A program made the translations under genes and the position numbers. A model generated the notes under the pieces. It worked only from the letters and a program-made list of their open reading frames with translations. It did not search any database and was not told the DNA's origin. A stretch of DNA of 64,000 bases from RH-AL1 sp964235705 (lineage in GTDB: Bacteria > Pseudomonadota > Alphaproteobacteria > Rhizobiales > Beijerinckiaceae): assembly GCA_964235705.1 (NCBI GenBank), contig CAXSDP010000008.1, positions 1 through 64,000 of the forward strand. The letters are read 5' to 3'. This document shows, piece by piece, positions 41,930 to 51,435 of this stretch (position 1 is the first letter of the stretch; each line of letters opens with the position of its first letter).

Positions 41930-43223
41930 CAGGCCCTTTGACGACGACGAGGAACACCGCGCTGGCGAAGACCGCCATGGCCGCGCCGATCAGCAGCGCC
42001 GGCACGAAGGATCCGGTGGCCTGCACGATGAAGCCGGTCACGGTGGGGGCGAGCGCGCCGCCGAGGTAGCCGCCGAAGTTCATCAGCGACCCCAGCGACG
42101 CCGTGCAGTTGGCCGGCGCCACCACCGACACCAGCGCCCAGGCGTTGGTGGTGGCGATCGTGCCGCAGAACATCACGGCGGACAGGCAACCCACCGCCGC
42201 CGCGTTGCTGGGCACCAGCGCGGCGGCGATGATGAAGGTGGCCACGCCCAGCATGCCCAAGCAGAGCGGCAGCTTGCGGCTGCCGATCGGCGTCCAACCC
42301 CTCGCCACCAGCCGATCAGCGACCAAGCCGCCCGACAGCCCGCCGGTCACCGCGAAGACGTAGGGGATCGCCGCCGCGATGCCGGTGTGGGCAACGCTCA
42401 TGTGCCGCTCGATCTCGAGGTAGCCCGGCATCCACGCGTTGAGCAGCCAGTTCTGGTAGATCACGCCGAAGTAGCCGCCGATCAAACCCCAAGCGGTGCG
42501 CGACCGGAACAGCCGTCCCCACTCCTTGAAGGTCACCTGCCGGACCCGGTCGGGCGGGTCGCCGGCCGTGCGATGGCGGTGCTCGGCCTCGCTCAGCGCC
42601 ACTTCACCGGGGTCGCGGTAGAGCGTTGCCCACAGCACCGCGACGCCCAGGCCGAGCGCCCCCATGATGATGAACATCCAGCGCCAGCCGAACAGCAGCA
42701 TCAGGGTGGTCAGCAGCGGCGCCGCGAGGCCGGTGCCGAGCGTCGAAGCGCTGTTGAAGACGCCGGTGGCGCCGCCCCTGTCGCGCACGTTGAACCAGTC
42801 GCGCACCACGCGGGCGCCGGTGGGGAACTGCGGCGCCTCGCCGACGCCCAGCAGCACGCGGGCGGCGAAGAAATGCGCCGTGCTCGTGACCAGCCCGCAC
42901 GCGAGCTGCGCCGCCGACCAGATCGCCAGCCCGGCGGCGAGCAGTCGCCTCGGCCCGAAGCGGTCGATCATCACCCCGATCGGCAATTGGGCGAAGGCAT
43001 AGGCCCACAGGAAGGCGGACAGCAGCAGCCCCATTTGCGACAGGGACAGTCCGAGGTCGTGCCGGATGAGCGGGTTGGCGAGCGACAGGGCGGCCCGGTC
43101 GATCGTGTTGACCGCCCCGCTCAGCACCAGCATGGCGAGGGCGGTGCGCTGGGTGCGCCTCACGCGCGCCGAGGTGATGGCCAATGACGCGTCGGTGATC
43201 GGCGCGGCGGCGAGATCGCTCAA
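41907..43223 (-). CDS. MFS transporter, anion:cation symporter type
   Basis: 438-residue, twelve-helix carrier of the ACS/phthalate-permease-like group. NTIDRAALSLANPLI in helix 1, IGVMIDRFGPRRLLAAGL in the helix 2-3 loop and GVGEAPQFPTGARVVRDWF in helix 4 are typical of organic-anion:H+ symporters. It probably imports a carboxylate. The start is TTG 43223, chosen because GGGAGGGA lies about seven bases upstream; the longer frame has no such site. Divergent from the aldolase gene, suggesting a joint catabolic unit. Confidence 0.88.
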   Translation of the reverse strand: MSDLAAAPITDASLAITSARVRRTQRTALAMLVLSGAVNTIDRAALSLANPLIRHDLGLSLSQMGLLLSAFLWAYAFAQLPIGVMIDRFGPRRLLAAGLAIWSAAQLACGLVTSTAHFFAARVLLGVGEAPQFPTGARVVRDWFNVRDRGGATGVFNSASTLGTGLAAPLLTTLMLLFGWRWMFIIMGALGLGVAVLWATLYRDPGEVALSEAEHRHRTAGDPPDRVRQVTFKEWGRLFRSRTAWGLIGGYFGVIYQNWLLNAWMPGYLEIERHMSVAHTGIAAAIPYVFAVTGGLSGGLVADRLVARGWTPIGSRKLPLCLGMLGVATFIIAAALVPSNAAAVGCLSAVMFCGTIATTNAWALVSVVAPANCTASLGSLMNFGGYLGGALAPTVTGFIVQATGSFVPALLIGAAMAVFASAVFLVVVKGPVTSRGDR

Positions 43224-43434
43224 CGATGTCCCTCCCTGATGGAGCGAGCGTGGGGCCGCCCGCACCGGTCTCGGGCGGACGCTATCCCACGCTGGCGTCG
43301 GCCGGTAGCGGGCCGGACGACGGGGGCCGTGACCCGGACGGCCGATCGCGCCCTCGGCGAAACGGATCATTGCCGAAAGGGGGCGACCGGAGCAGACAGG
43401 GGCCGGACCTGACCCCACGATGGGAGGATACGGC

Positions 43435-44226
43435 ATGACGATACAGCGACGCGGCCTGAAGCAGCATCTCCGCTCCGGCGGCAAGGCGGTGAACGGCTGG
43501 TGTTCCATCCCGTCCGCCGTCACGGCGGAGATGGTCGCGCGCGCCGGCTTCGACACCGTGTCGATCGACCTCCAGCACGGCCTGATCGACTACCAGATGG
43601 CGTTGACCATGCTGCCGGCGGTCGACGGGCTGGGCCTGCCTACCCTGTGCCGGGTACCCTGGAACGAACCGGGCATCATCATGAAGGCGTTGGACGCCGG
43701 TTTCACCGGCATCATCTGCCCCATGATCAACACGCGAGCGGAGGCGGAGCGCTTCGCCGGCGCCTGCCGCTACGCCCCTGCCGGCACGCGCTCCTTCGGG
43801 CCGACGCGGGCCAGCCTCGTCCACGGCGCCGACTACGCGCGCGCGGCCAACGGCTTCGTCACCACCTTCGCGATGATCGAGACCGCCGAGGCGATGGGCA
43901 ACCTCGACGCCATCCTGGCCGTCGAGGACATCGACGCCGTGTACATCGGCCCGGCCGACCTCGGGCTATCGCTCGGCCACGTCCCGACGCTCCTGCCGGA
44001 AGCCCCCGTGCGCCAAGCCATCGCGACGATCCGCGACAAGGCGCTCGCGGTTGGCAAGGTGGCGGCGATCCACTGCGGTTCGCCCGCCATGGTGCGGGAG
44101 ATGCTGGCGGACGGTTTCGGCTTGGCGACGTTGCAGACGGACGCGCGGATCTTCGCCGACGCGATCGCGTCCGTGGCGGCGGCGGCGCGGGCGACCGGTG
44201 CCGAGGCGGGACGCGGAGGGTATTGA
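43435..44226 (+). CDS. HpcH/HpaI-family aldolase
   Basis: 263-residue class II pyruvate aldolase of the HpcH/HpaI type, a metal-dependent TIM barrel that splits hydroxy-keto acids into pyruvate and an aldehyde. Marks: SIDLQHGLIDYQM (catalytic His), PGIIMKALDAGFTGIICPMI, FAMIETAEAMGNLD (metal-binding Glu) and VYIGPADLGLSLG (metal-binding Asp). GGGAGGATA before the ATG at 43435 decides the start. Divergent MFS carrier and downstream aldo/keto reductase suggest catabolism of a sugar acid or hydroxy acid. Confidence 0.92.
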   Translation: MTIQRRGLKQHLRSGGKAVNGWCSIPSAVTAEMVARAGFDTVSIDLQHGLIDYQMALTMLPAVDGLGLPTLCRVPWNEPGIIMKALDAGFTGIICPMINTRAEAERFAGACRYAPAGTRSFGPTRASLVHGADYARAANGFVTTFAMIETAEAMGNLDAILAVEDIDAVYIGPADLGLSLGHVPTLLPEAPVRQAIATIRDKALAVGKVAAIHCGSPAMVREMLADGFGLATLQTDARIFADAIASVAAAARATGAEAGRGGY

Positions 44227-44353
44227 GGGGGGTGACGTCGTCCCCATCCCTCCCGGTCCACGGCGAACGCCACCTTTCCCCATCGACCGGGTTAGCCTTC
44301 CACACGGCGAGGCTCGGTCCCCCGCAGCCTCCCGCATCGAGGGAGAAGCGCCC

Positions 44354-45313
44354 ATGAGCATCACGGATCGAAGCATCACGGATCGGGCCACCACGGATCG
44401 TCGCGGTTTCGTCGGCCTCTGCGCCGCCGGAACGCTCGCCTCCGTTTTGCCCGCCTCCATCCTGCCCACCCCGGCCGCCGCCGCCGCGTCGCGCACCGTC
44501 GCCTTCGCCGACGGGAGCACCGCGCCGGCGCTCGGCCAGGGCTCCTGGCACATGGCGAGCGGCCACACGCCGGCAGCCGAGGCGGAGCAAGCGATGAGCC
44601 TCGGCTTGACGCTTGGCCTGACGCTGATCGACACCGCCGAGGTGTACAGCGATGGCCGCGCCGAGGAGGAGATCGCCCCCGTCATCGCCGGCCGACGCGA
44701 GGAGGTGTTCCTCGTCTCGAAGGTGTGGCCCTCGCACGCCACGGCCGACGGGATCGAGCGTTCGCTCCGTGCCAGCCTGAAGCGGCTCGGCACCGACCAC
44801 CTCGACCTTTACCTCCTGCATTTCCGCGAGGACGCCGATCTGAAGGAGGTCGTCAAAGGCTTCGAGCGCGTGCGCGGGCAGGGACTGACCAAGCGGTGGG
44901 GCGTGTCGAACTTCACCGTCAAGGACATGGAGGAGCTGACCGCCATACCCGGCGGCAACAACTGCGCCACCAACCAAGTGCTCTACAACCTCGCCGCGCG
45001 CGGCGTCGAGAGCGACCTGATCCCGTGGTGCGCCAAGCGGCACATGCCGATCATGGCCTACTCGCCGCTCGGGTCCGGCGGTCGGGGGGCGTTGCTCGCC
45101 AATCCCGTGCTGAAACGGCTCGGCGCGGCGCGCGGCGTCGGTCCCGCCGCCATCGCGGTGGCCTGGGCCATGCGGGACGGACGCACCATCGCCGTGATCG
45201 AGACCGCCTCGGCGAGCCATGTGCGCGAGGACGCGGCGGCCAGCGCGCTGACCCTGAGCGCGGCGGAGATCAAGGCGCTCGACGATGCCTTCCCGCCGCC
45301 GCGCGCGGGATAG
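44354..45313 (+). CDS. aldo/keto reductase with Tat signal
   Basis: 319-residue NADPH-dependent aldo/keto reductase. It opens with SITDRSITDRATTDRRGFVG: a threefold repeat leading to a twin-arginine motif and a hydrophobic run ending PTPAAAAA, so it is likely exported folded to the periplasm. Catalytic tetrad: Asp in LIDTAEVYS, Tyr in the same segment, Lys in VFLVSKVW, His in LYLLHFRED. GVSNFTVKDMEEL and MAYSPLGSGGRG are family signatures. The repeat coding for the head is an 11-12-bp unit (ATCACGGATCG) in three copies. Substrate unknown. Confidence 0.88.
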   Translation: MSITDRSITDRATTDRRGFVGLCAAGTLASVLPASILPTPAAAAASRTVAFADGSTAPALGQGSWHMASGHTPAAEAEQAMSLGLTLGLTLIDTAEVYSDGRAEEEIAPVIAGRREEVFLVSKVWPSHATADGIERSLRASLKRLGTDHLDLYLLHFREDADLKEVVKGFERVRGQGLTKRWGVSNFTVKDMEELTAIPGGNNCATNQVLYNLAARGVESDLIPWCAKRHMPIMAYSPLGSGGRGALLANPVLKRLGAARGVGPAAIAVAWAMRDGRTIAVIETASASHVREDAAASALTLSAAEIKALDDAFPPPRAG

Positions 45314-45454
45314 CGCCACATCGGGCGTTGCGCGTCCCGCCCGGTCGGAGGTCGCGCCATCGGACGAGCCTGCCGGCCGAATGGCCCGGCAACGGACGCT
45401 TGACGCTGGGGACGCGCCCTTTAAGCGTGGCCCCACCGAGGCAGGCTGGAACGG

Positions 45455-46756
45455 GTGGCGAGGCACATGGAAGAGATCGTCACGCGCAAGGTCCTCTGGC
45501 GGCTCCTCCCGTTCCTGATGCTCTGCTACTTCGTCGCCTACCTTGACCGCGTGAACGTCGGCTTCGGCGCGTTGACGATGAACCGTGACCTCGGCCTGTC
45601 CGCCGCCGTCTACGGCTTCGGCGCCGGCATCTTCTTCCTGGGGTACTTCCTGTTCGAGGTGCCGAGCAACGTCATCATGGAGCGCACCGGCGCGCGGCGC
45701 TGGATCGCGCGCATCATGGTGACCTGGGGCGTCGTGTCGGGTGCCGGTGCCTTCATCGTCGGCCCGCAATCCTTCTACCTCGTGCGCTTCCTGCTGGGCG
45801 TGGCGGAGGCGGGGTTCTTTCCCGGCGTCATCCTCTACCTGACCTACTGGTTCCCAACGCAGCAGCGCGCGAAGGTGGTGGGCTTGTTCATGATGGCCAT
45901 CCCGATCTCCTCCGTGATCGGTTCGCCCGTGTCCGCGCTGATCCTCTCGACCTGCGATGGCGCCTTCGGCCTCGCCGGTTGGAAGTGGCTCTACCTCCTG
46001 GAGGCCGCCCCCAGCCTCGTGCTCGGTGTCGTCGTGCTGTTCGCCCTGACCGACCGCCCCGAGCAGGCGTCGTGGCTGTCAACGGAGGAGCGCACTTGGC
46101 TCGCCGACCGGATGGATCGCGACCGCCGGGAGCGAACCACGATCCCCAAGATCAGCCTCGGCCAAGCACTGGTCCACCCGCAGGTCATCGGGCTCAGCCT
46201 CGTGTATTTCGGCGTCAGCACCGGCCTGTACGGCATCGGGTTGTGGCTGCCGCAGATCGTCAAGGGCTTCGGACTGTCGACGATCGCCACCGGGTTCGTC
46301 ACCGCCATCCCCTACGTCGTCTCGGCGATCGGCATGGTGCTGTGGACCCGCCACTCGGACCGCCACATGGAGCGGACATGGCACGTGGCGATCCCGGCGA
46401 TCATCGGTGGCCTCGCCTTCGCGGGCGCCGGTTTCATCGGCTCGCCGGCCCTGGCGATGACCGCCCTGAGCATCGCCGCCCTCGGCGTCTTCAGCTTCCT
46501 GCCGACCTTCTGGACGTTGCCCACCGCGCTGCTGACCGGGACGGCCGCCGCCGGCGGCATCGCCTTCATTAACGCGACCGGCGGCCTCGGCGGCTTCGTC
46601 GGCCCTTACATCATCGGCTGGATCAAGGGCGCGACCGGCAGCTTCGGCTTCTCGCTCCTCGCCATCGCCGGCTTCATGGTCGCGGCGGGGCTTCTGACCC
46701 TCGCGCTCGCGCCACCCCGCGCGTCCGTCCGCGTCGAGCGGCTGCCGGCCGAGTAG
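45455..46756 (+). CDS. MFS transporter, ACS family
   Basis: 433-residue carrier with twelve helices. FLMLCYFVAYLDRVNVGFGALTM in helix 1 and VPSNVIMERTGARRWIARIM in the helix 2-3 loop are diagnostic of the anion:cation symporter family that imports tartrate, galactonate or similar sugar acids. VAEAGFFPGVILYLTYWFP (helix 4) confirms this. GTG 45455 or ATG 45467 may be the start; neither has a strong ribosome site. It follows the aldolase and reductase genes and may feed them. Confidence 0.9.
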   Translation: MARHMEEIVTRKVLWRLLPFLMLCYFVAYLDRVNVGFGALTMNRDLGLSAAVYGFGAGIFFLGYFLFEVPSNVIMERTGARRWIARIMVTWGVVSGAGAFIVGPQSFYLVRFLLGVAEAGFFPGVILYLTYWFPTQQRAKVVGLFMMAIPISSVIGSPVSALILSTCDGAFGLAGWKWLYLLEAAPSLVLGVVVLFALTDRPEQASWLSTEERTWLADRMDRDRRERTTIPKISLGQALVHPQVIGLSLVYFGVSTGLYGIGLWLPQIVKGFGLSTIATGFVTAIPYVVSAIGMVLWTRHSDRHMERTWHVAIPAIIGGLAFAGAGFIGSPALAMTALSIAALGVFSFLPTFWTLPTALLTGTAAAGGIAFINATGGLGGFVGPYIIGWIKGATGSFGFSLLAIAGFMVAAGLLTLALAPPRASVRVERLPAE

Positions 46757-46781
46757 CCCACACCCCGTCCGTCGCGTCGGC

Positions 46782-47567
46782 TCAGCGCCCCGTCCAGCGC
46801 GCGGGACGCTTGGCCGAGAAGGCGCGCACGCCCTCGGTGAAGTCGGCGCTGCCATAGCAGGCGCGGACGAGGTCGGTCGCGTCCGCCTCCGGGTCGGTCG
46901 CCAAGCGCCGCAACATGGCACGCGTCACCCCCATCGTCACCGGCGCGTGGCCGAGCAGGCGTTCGCAGATCCTCGCGACCTCCGCGTCGAGCGCCGCCGG
47001 CTCGACGACCGCCGCGAGGTAGCCCAGCGGCGCCAGGGTTTCTGTGCTCGGCAATTCGGCGAGGAGCAGCATCCGCTTGACGAGGCTCACCCCCAGCGTC
47101 GCGGACAGCCGACGGAGGTTGGCCGGCGACAGGCAGTTGCCGACCGTGCGGGCGATCGGCACGCCGAAGCGCGCGCCGGTCGTCGCCACGCGCAGGTCGC
47201 AAGCGTTGGCGATCGCCAGTCCGCCGCCGATCGCGCAGCCTTCGACCACGGCGAGGGTCGGCACGCGCAGTCGCTCCAAGGCATCGAGGTAACCCTCGAT
47301 CCGGGCCTCGTAGGCGACGCCGTCGTCGCCGGACGCGAAGGCGGCGAACTGCCCGATGTCCGTGCCGGCCACGAAGGCCTGGCCGCCGACGCCGCGCAGC
47401 ACGGCCACCTTGATCGCCGGATCTGCCTCGATCCGCGCGAGGCCGGCGGCGAGTTCGTCGTACATGCGCCACGTCAAGGCGTTGCGCGCCGCCGGCCGGT
47501 CGAAGGTGAGGTGGGCGACCGCGCCCTCGACCCGGAACCGGACCGTTCCATCCCCCTCACCGCTCAT
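46782..47567 (-). CDS. enoyl-CoA hydratase/isomerase family protein
   Basis: 261-residue crotonase-fold protein. The oxyanion-hole segments are present: QAFVAGTDIGQF and VEGCAIGGGLAIANACDLRVA. However, where crotonases carry Glu (PE motif after F), this protein reads RFGVPIARTVG, and the second acidic position also appears replaced, so simple hydration is doubtful; another acyl-CoA reaction such as isomerisation or lyase chemistry is possible. Its ATG overlaps the CoA-transferase stop (ATGA, 47564-47567), so it acts on the CoA ester that enzyme makes. Confidence 0.87.
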   Translation of the reverse strand: MSGEGDGTVRFRVEGAVAHLTFDRPAARNALTWRMYDELAAGLARIEADPAIKVAVLRGVGGQAFVAGTDIGQFAAFASGDDGVAYEARIEGYLDALERLRVPTLAVVEGCAIGGGLAIANACDLRVATTGARFGVPIARTVGNCLSPANLRRLSATLGVSLVKRMLLLAELPSTETLAPLGYLAAVVEPAALDAEVARICERLLGHAPVTMGVTRAMLRRLATDPEADATDLVRACYGSADFTEGVRAFSAKRPARWTGR

Positions 47568-48823
47568 GGTTCGAAAGCGCCTCCGGCGCGCATCGCCTCG
47601 ACGTCGTCGGCGGTGAGGCCGAGTTCGCCCAGCACCGCCTCGGTGTGTTCGCCGAGCAACGGCGCGTGTCGGCGGACCCGCTGGGGCGTTCCCGACAGTT
47701 TTACGGGGAAGCCGATGTTGGGCACGCTGCCCTCGATCGGGTGCGGCACCTCGATGCGCATCTCCCGGTGGCGGCCGTGCTCGCTCTCGAAAGCTTCGGG
47801 GTAGGTGTTCATGCGCCCCGCCGGAATGCCGCGCTCGAGCAACTCGTCCACCCATTCCTCGGCCGTTTTGGCGGCGAAGCTCTTTTCCAGCTCGTCGATC
47901 AGAACCTCGCGGTTGGCGAGGCGCGCGGGAATGTCGGTGAAACGCGGGTCGTCCAGCAGGTCGCCGCGATCCAGCACCTGGCACAGCAGGCGCCAAAGCT
48001 TCCCGTTGGTCGCCCCCATCACGAAGTAGGCGTCCGACGCGCGCACCGCTTGGTAAGGCGCGCTCATGCGGTTCGCCGTGCCGAGCGGCTCCGGGGTGCG
48101 CCCCGTGCCCCAATATTCCGAAACGTCCCAGACCGAGAAGGCGAGCGCCGCGTCGAACAGCGAGGCGTCGATGTACTGGCCCTCGCCGTCCTTCCCCCGG
48201 CCGATGGTGGCGCTGAGGATGGCGTAGGTGGCGAACAGCGCGCAGCCGATGTCGGCCACCGGCACGCCGGCCTTGACCGGCGGACCACCGGGGTGGCCGG
48301 TGACGCTCATCACCCCCGACATGGCCTGGGCCATGAGGTCGTAGCCCGGTCGCTTCGCCCATGGGCCTGTCTGCCCGAAGCCGGAGATGCTGGCGTAGAC
48401 GATGCCCGGGTTGCGCGCGCGCACCGCCTCGTAGCCGAGGCCGAGCCGCGTCATCACGCCGGGCCGGTAGTTCTCGACGAGGATGTCGGCGGTGGCGGCG
48501 AGCTTCAGGAACAGCTCGCGCCCGGCCTCGCTCTTCAGGTTGAGGGCGAGGCTGCGCTTGTTCCGGTTCATGTTGTGGAAGCCCATGCTGTCGGGTCCCT
48601 TCATCTTGAACCCCATGGCGCCGCGCGTCTGGTCGCCCGTTCCGGGCGGCTCGACCTTGATGACGTCGGCGCCAAGGTCGCCGAGCAGCATGGAGCAGAA
48701 CGGGCCGGCCATCACCTGGGTCACGTCGAGGACGCGCAACCCGGCGAGCGGCAGTGGGCGGGCGGGTTCAGCGGCGGCACCCCGCCCGGTGCGCGCGTCG
48801 GGCGCGAGGTCATCCATGGTCAT
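47564..48823 (-). CDS. CaiB/BaiF-family CoA-transferase
   Basis: 419-residue class III CoA-transferase that moves CoA between carboxylic acids through a mixed anhydride on an Asp. Marks: LRVLDVTQVMAGPFCSMLLG, LGADVIKVEPPGTGD, the catalytic region in RPGYDLMAQAMSGVMSVTG and LFDAALAFSVWD. GGAGG six bases before the ATG at 48823 gives the start; the open frame further upstream is not coding-like. Operon with the crotonase-like gene downstream. The acid substrate is not determinable. Confidence 0.92.
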   Translation of the reverse strand: MTMDDLAPDARTGRGAAAEPARPLPLAGLRVLDVTQVMAGPFCSMLLGDLGADVIKVEPPGTGDQTRGAMGFKMKGPDSMGFHNMNRNKRSLALNLKSEAGRELFLKLAATADILVENYRPGVMTRLGLGYEAVRARNPGIVYASISGFGQTGPWAKRPGYDLMAQAMSGVMSVTGHPGGPPVKAGVPVADIGCALFATYAILSATIGRGKDGEGQYIDASLFDAALAFSVWDVSEYWGTGRTPEPLGTANRMSAPYQAVRASDAYFVMGATNGKLWRLLCQVLDRGDLLDDPRFTDIPARLANREVLIDELEKSFAAKTAEEWVDELLERGIPAGRMNTYPEAFESEHGRHREMRIEVPHPIEGSVPNIGFPVKLSGTPQRVRRHAPLLGEHTEAVLGELGLTADDVEAMRAGGAFEP

Positions 48824-49057
48824 CGTTCCCTCCCCGAGCGTCGCACCGAGAAACACCCCGATGGCGTTCTTGGTTCGATAACCCGGCAAATCGACGGCCC
48901 GACGCCTCGATGCCGTCACGACACCGGCGAGTTGCCTTTCTGCCACTGTTCCGCCCGCCTCAAGGCCAACACAAAGCTGTCCACAGGCAGCCGCGAACGC
49001 GGCTTTACGTCGCTCCGCGTCGCAAGGGTTACGGCGCGGGCAAAGCGGGACCGATCA

Positions 49058-49513
49058 ATGATCACCGAGCGTTTAGTCGACATCGTGGACACCGGCAAAA
49101 TGGCTGTCGTGCACACGTTCCCGATCGCGATCGACGCCGGGGACGCCGTGCCGCCCGAGGCGGAGTTCGAGCGGAAGGCGACGGCGGCGGCGGCCATCGC
49201 GCTGCCGGTGCCGGACGCCGACCTCGGCAAGCTCGGCACCCAGATGCACGTCGAACGAGGCGGGCCTTTGCAGCCCTACGGCGACGAGCACGGCTCGCTC
49301 GCCATGACCAAGGAAGGCGTCGAGCGGGAAACCCGCGAGCGCGCCTACGCTCTCTGGCAGGCGGAGGGTTGCCCGGAGGGTCGCGCCGACGCGCACTGGC
49401 ACGACGTGCAGCACCGCTACCGCTGCGAGCGCGCCCATCGGCTATGGCAGCTCGAAGGATGCCCCGAGCAGAACGCCCATGACCATTGGTTCCGGGCGCT
49501 CCAGTTCGAGTAG
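49058..49513 (+). CDS. DUF2934-domain protein
   Basis: 151-residue protein. The C-terminal half holds two DUF2934-like repeats, RERAYALWQAEGCPEGRADAHW and a second, CERAHRLWQLEGCPEQNAHDHW; this motif is a short helix-turn-helix-like hairpin common in alphaproteobacteria, usually written as RAYxLWExEGxPxGxxxxHW. The N-terminal half (VVHTFPIAIDAGDAVPPEAEFERKA) is a separate small domain. Cytoplasmic; function unknown. ATG at 49058. Confidence 0.82.
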   Translation: MITERLVDIVDTGKMAVVHTFPIAIDAGDAVPPEAEFERKATAAAAIALPVPDADLGKLGTQMHVERGGPLQPYGDEHGSLAMTKEGVERETRERAYALWQAEGCPEGRADAHWHDVQHRYRCERAHRLWQLEGCPEQNAHDHWFRALQFE

Positions 49514-49554
49514 GATCGGGCGGGCCGATCGCCGGCCCGTGGGCCGAAGGCGGT

Positions 49555-51261
49555 TCAACCGATGACCTCCAGCACCATCGCGTCGCGGTGCTCGCGCCCG
49601 TACTCGTCCGTGACCCGGACGGTGAGGGCGTAGTGACCGGGCGCGAGGTCGCGCGGCAGCCGCGCGGACCAGATGTGGGAAGAGGGCATCGGCTTCACCC
49701 ACGGCTTGATCGTGCCGGGGTAGCGCCCGTAGAGCTGCTGGACGAACGGGTCCGGCCGCGCGACCTTGGTCATGGGCACGCTGGCCCCATCATCGATCGC
49801 GTAGGTCACGCTCGTCCTCGGTCCGCCGTCGAACACGTTGACGATCACGCTCGCCGCCGTCGCCTGATCCGCCGTCAAGGGCGAGCGCAACAGTTGCGAC
49901 ATGCTCGCCTCGCGGAACGTTTCGCGGTCGTCCTCGTGGGCCTGTACCTCCAGGCTGATGCGCACCTGCTTGTTCGCCGGCTCGGCGGCCGGGACGTAGC
50001 GCGTGGTGTAGGCCGCGCCGTCGATCGAGAGCACGTGGTAGCCGTTGGGCGTGCCATCGAAACTATCGGCGCAGGCGATGCCGCGATGGTCGAGCGGGCC
50101 GCTCCACCAGGAACCGGACGCGGCGGTCAGCACGTGATGGTGGTGGGCGCGCGCCGCCCCGTCCGCCGGGCCGAGGTAATGGTGCTCTGTCGTGTGCGTG
50201 TGCCCGGCGAAGGAGACGCTCGGCCGGTCGCCGAGGAGCCTCAAGAGGTCGGCCCTGTTGACCGTGCCGATTCCGGGATCGTCGGGGCCGAGGTAGCTCG
50301 TCAGCGGGATGTGCATCACCAGCACGATCAACCGTTCGGCCGGGGTGTTCGCCAAGAGCGCGGCGACGAAGGCGAGCTGGTCGGCGGAGATGAAGCCCCG
50401 GTACTTGCCCGCTTTGCCGGGTTTCGCCGGATCGGCGCCAAGGTAGTCCACGTTGTCGAGCATGATGAAGAGCGCGCCGGCGTATTCGTGCGCGTAATGG
50501 GCGGCGCCGAAGACGCGCTTGAACGTTTCCCGCGAGCGGCGGGCGTCGTGCGCCTCGTAGTTGAGGTCGTGGTTACCGCCGACGTTCCACCATGGCAGGC
50601 CGATCCGCCCTAGAATCGCGTTGTAGCGCCCGTAGAGCGACAGGTCGTCGAACATCAGGTCGCCGGCCGTGATCCCGAACGCCGCCCGCGCGCCGATCAG
50701 CCCGGCGACCACGTCGTCGCGCACGTATTCGAGTTCGGCGATCGACTCCGGCTGCGGGTCGGTCATGAGGATGACGTCGAAGCGCGACGGCTCGTCGACG
50801 CGGCGGAGCGCGAAATCGATCGCGGGCGGCAGCGGGCCGGTCGCGGCGAGGCCGGGGTAGCGCAGGTCGAGGTCGGCTGGCGTGCCGTCCGGCTCGTGCA
50901 CGGTGGCGAACATCGGCAACCGGGTGCGGGGATCGACCGGCACCGCGTAGCCCGATGGCTTGACGACGAAGACCGATGAGCCCGGCGCCATCGGCAGGGC
51001 GTAGCGCCCCGCCGCGTCGGTGCGCACGACGTCGCGCCCGTTCGACACCAGTACCCCGGCGATCGGCGGACCGGCCGCCGCATCCGTTCCCGACACGTCC
51101 TCGCGCACCGTCCCGCGCGCCACGCCGCCCGACCCCGGCGCGGATGCCGGCTCCTTGGATCCCTGCGTTTGGGACACCTGCCCCTCGGCCAACTCGGATG
51201 CCGTCGCCGCGATGGCGAGCGCGGCGCCGGCCGCCACCACGGTGCGCCGCGAAGGCGTCAT
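49555..51261 (-). CDS. calcineurin-like metallophosphoesterase, exported
   Basis: 568-residue secreted phosphoesterase. A Tat-like head (SRRTVVAAGAALAIAATASELA) and a Gly/Ser linker precede an N-terminal beta-sandwich (TDAAGRYALPM, the repeat found in carboxypeptidase-like and phosphoesterase N-domains). The metallophosphoesterase core has the metal ligands: Asp in ILMTDPQPES, GDLMFDD, GGNHD, His in VLVMHIPL and the GHTHTTEHH signature. A C-terminal beta domain (TVRVTDEYGREHRDAMVLEV) ends it. Members cleave phosphate esters in the periplasm; substrate unknown. ATG 51261 is preferred to 51285 because it begins the signal directly. Confidence 0.9.
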   Translation of the reverse strand: MTPSRRTVVAAGAALAIAATASELAEGQVSQTQGSKEPASAPGSGGVARGTVREDVSGTDAAAGPPIAGVLVSNGRDVVRTDAAGRYALPMAPGSSVFVVKPSGYAVPVDPRTRLPMFATVHEPDGTPADLDLRYPGLAATGPLPPAIDFALRRVDEPSRFDVILMTDPQPESIAELEYVRDDVVAGLIGARAAFGITAGDLMFDDLSLYGRYNAILGRIGLPWWNVGGNHDLNYEAHDARRSRETFKRVFGAAHYAHEYAGALFIMLDNVDYLGADPAKPGKAGKYRGFISADQLAFVAALLANTPAERLIVLVMHIPLTSYLGPDDPGIGTVNRADLLRLLGDRPSVSFAGHTHTTEHHYLGPADGAARAHHHHVLTAASGSWWSGPLDHRGIACADSFDGTPNGYHVLSIDGAAYTTRYVPAAEPANKQVRISLEVQAHEDDRETFREASMSQLLRSPLTADQATAASVIVNVFDGGPRTSVTYAIDDGASVPMTKVARPDPFVQQLYGRYPGTIKPWVKPMPSSHIWSARLPRDLAPGHYALTVRVTDEYGREHRDAMVLEVIG

Positions 51262-51435
51262 TCTAACTTGCGTCAATGATTCCACTCCCGACGTCCGACG
51301 CCGATCAAATCATGCCCGGGCGAACATCGCGTGACGAAAGGCGGCGGCGTCGATCACCGGGCGGCACCCTATCGCGTCCTGGCGAGTTGTGCCGGAGGGA
51401 ACGATGATGGTGCCGCACACCACGAGGACCGCGAT

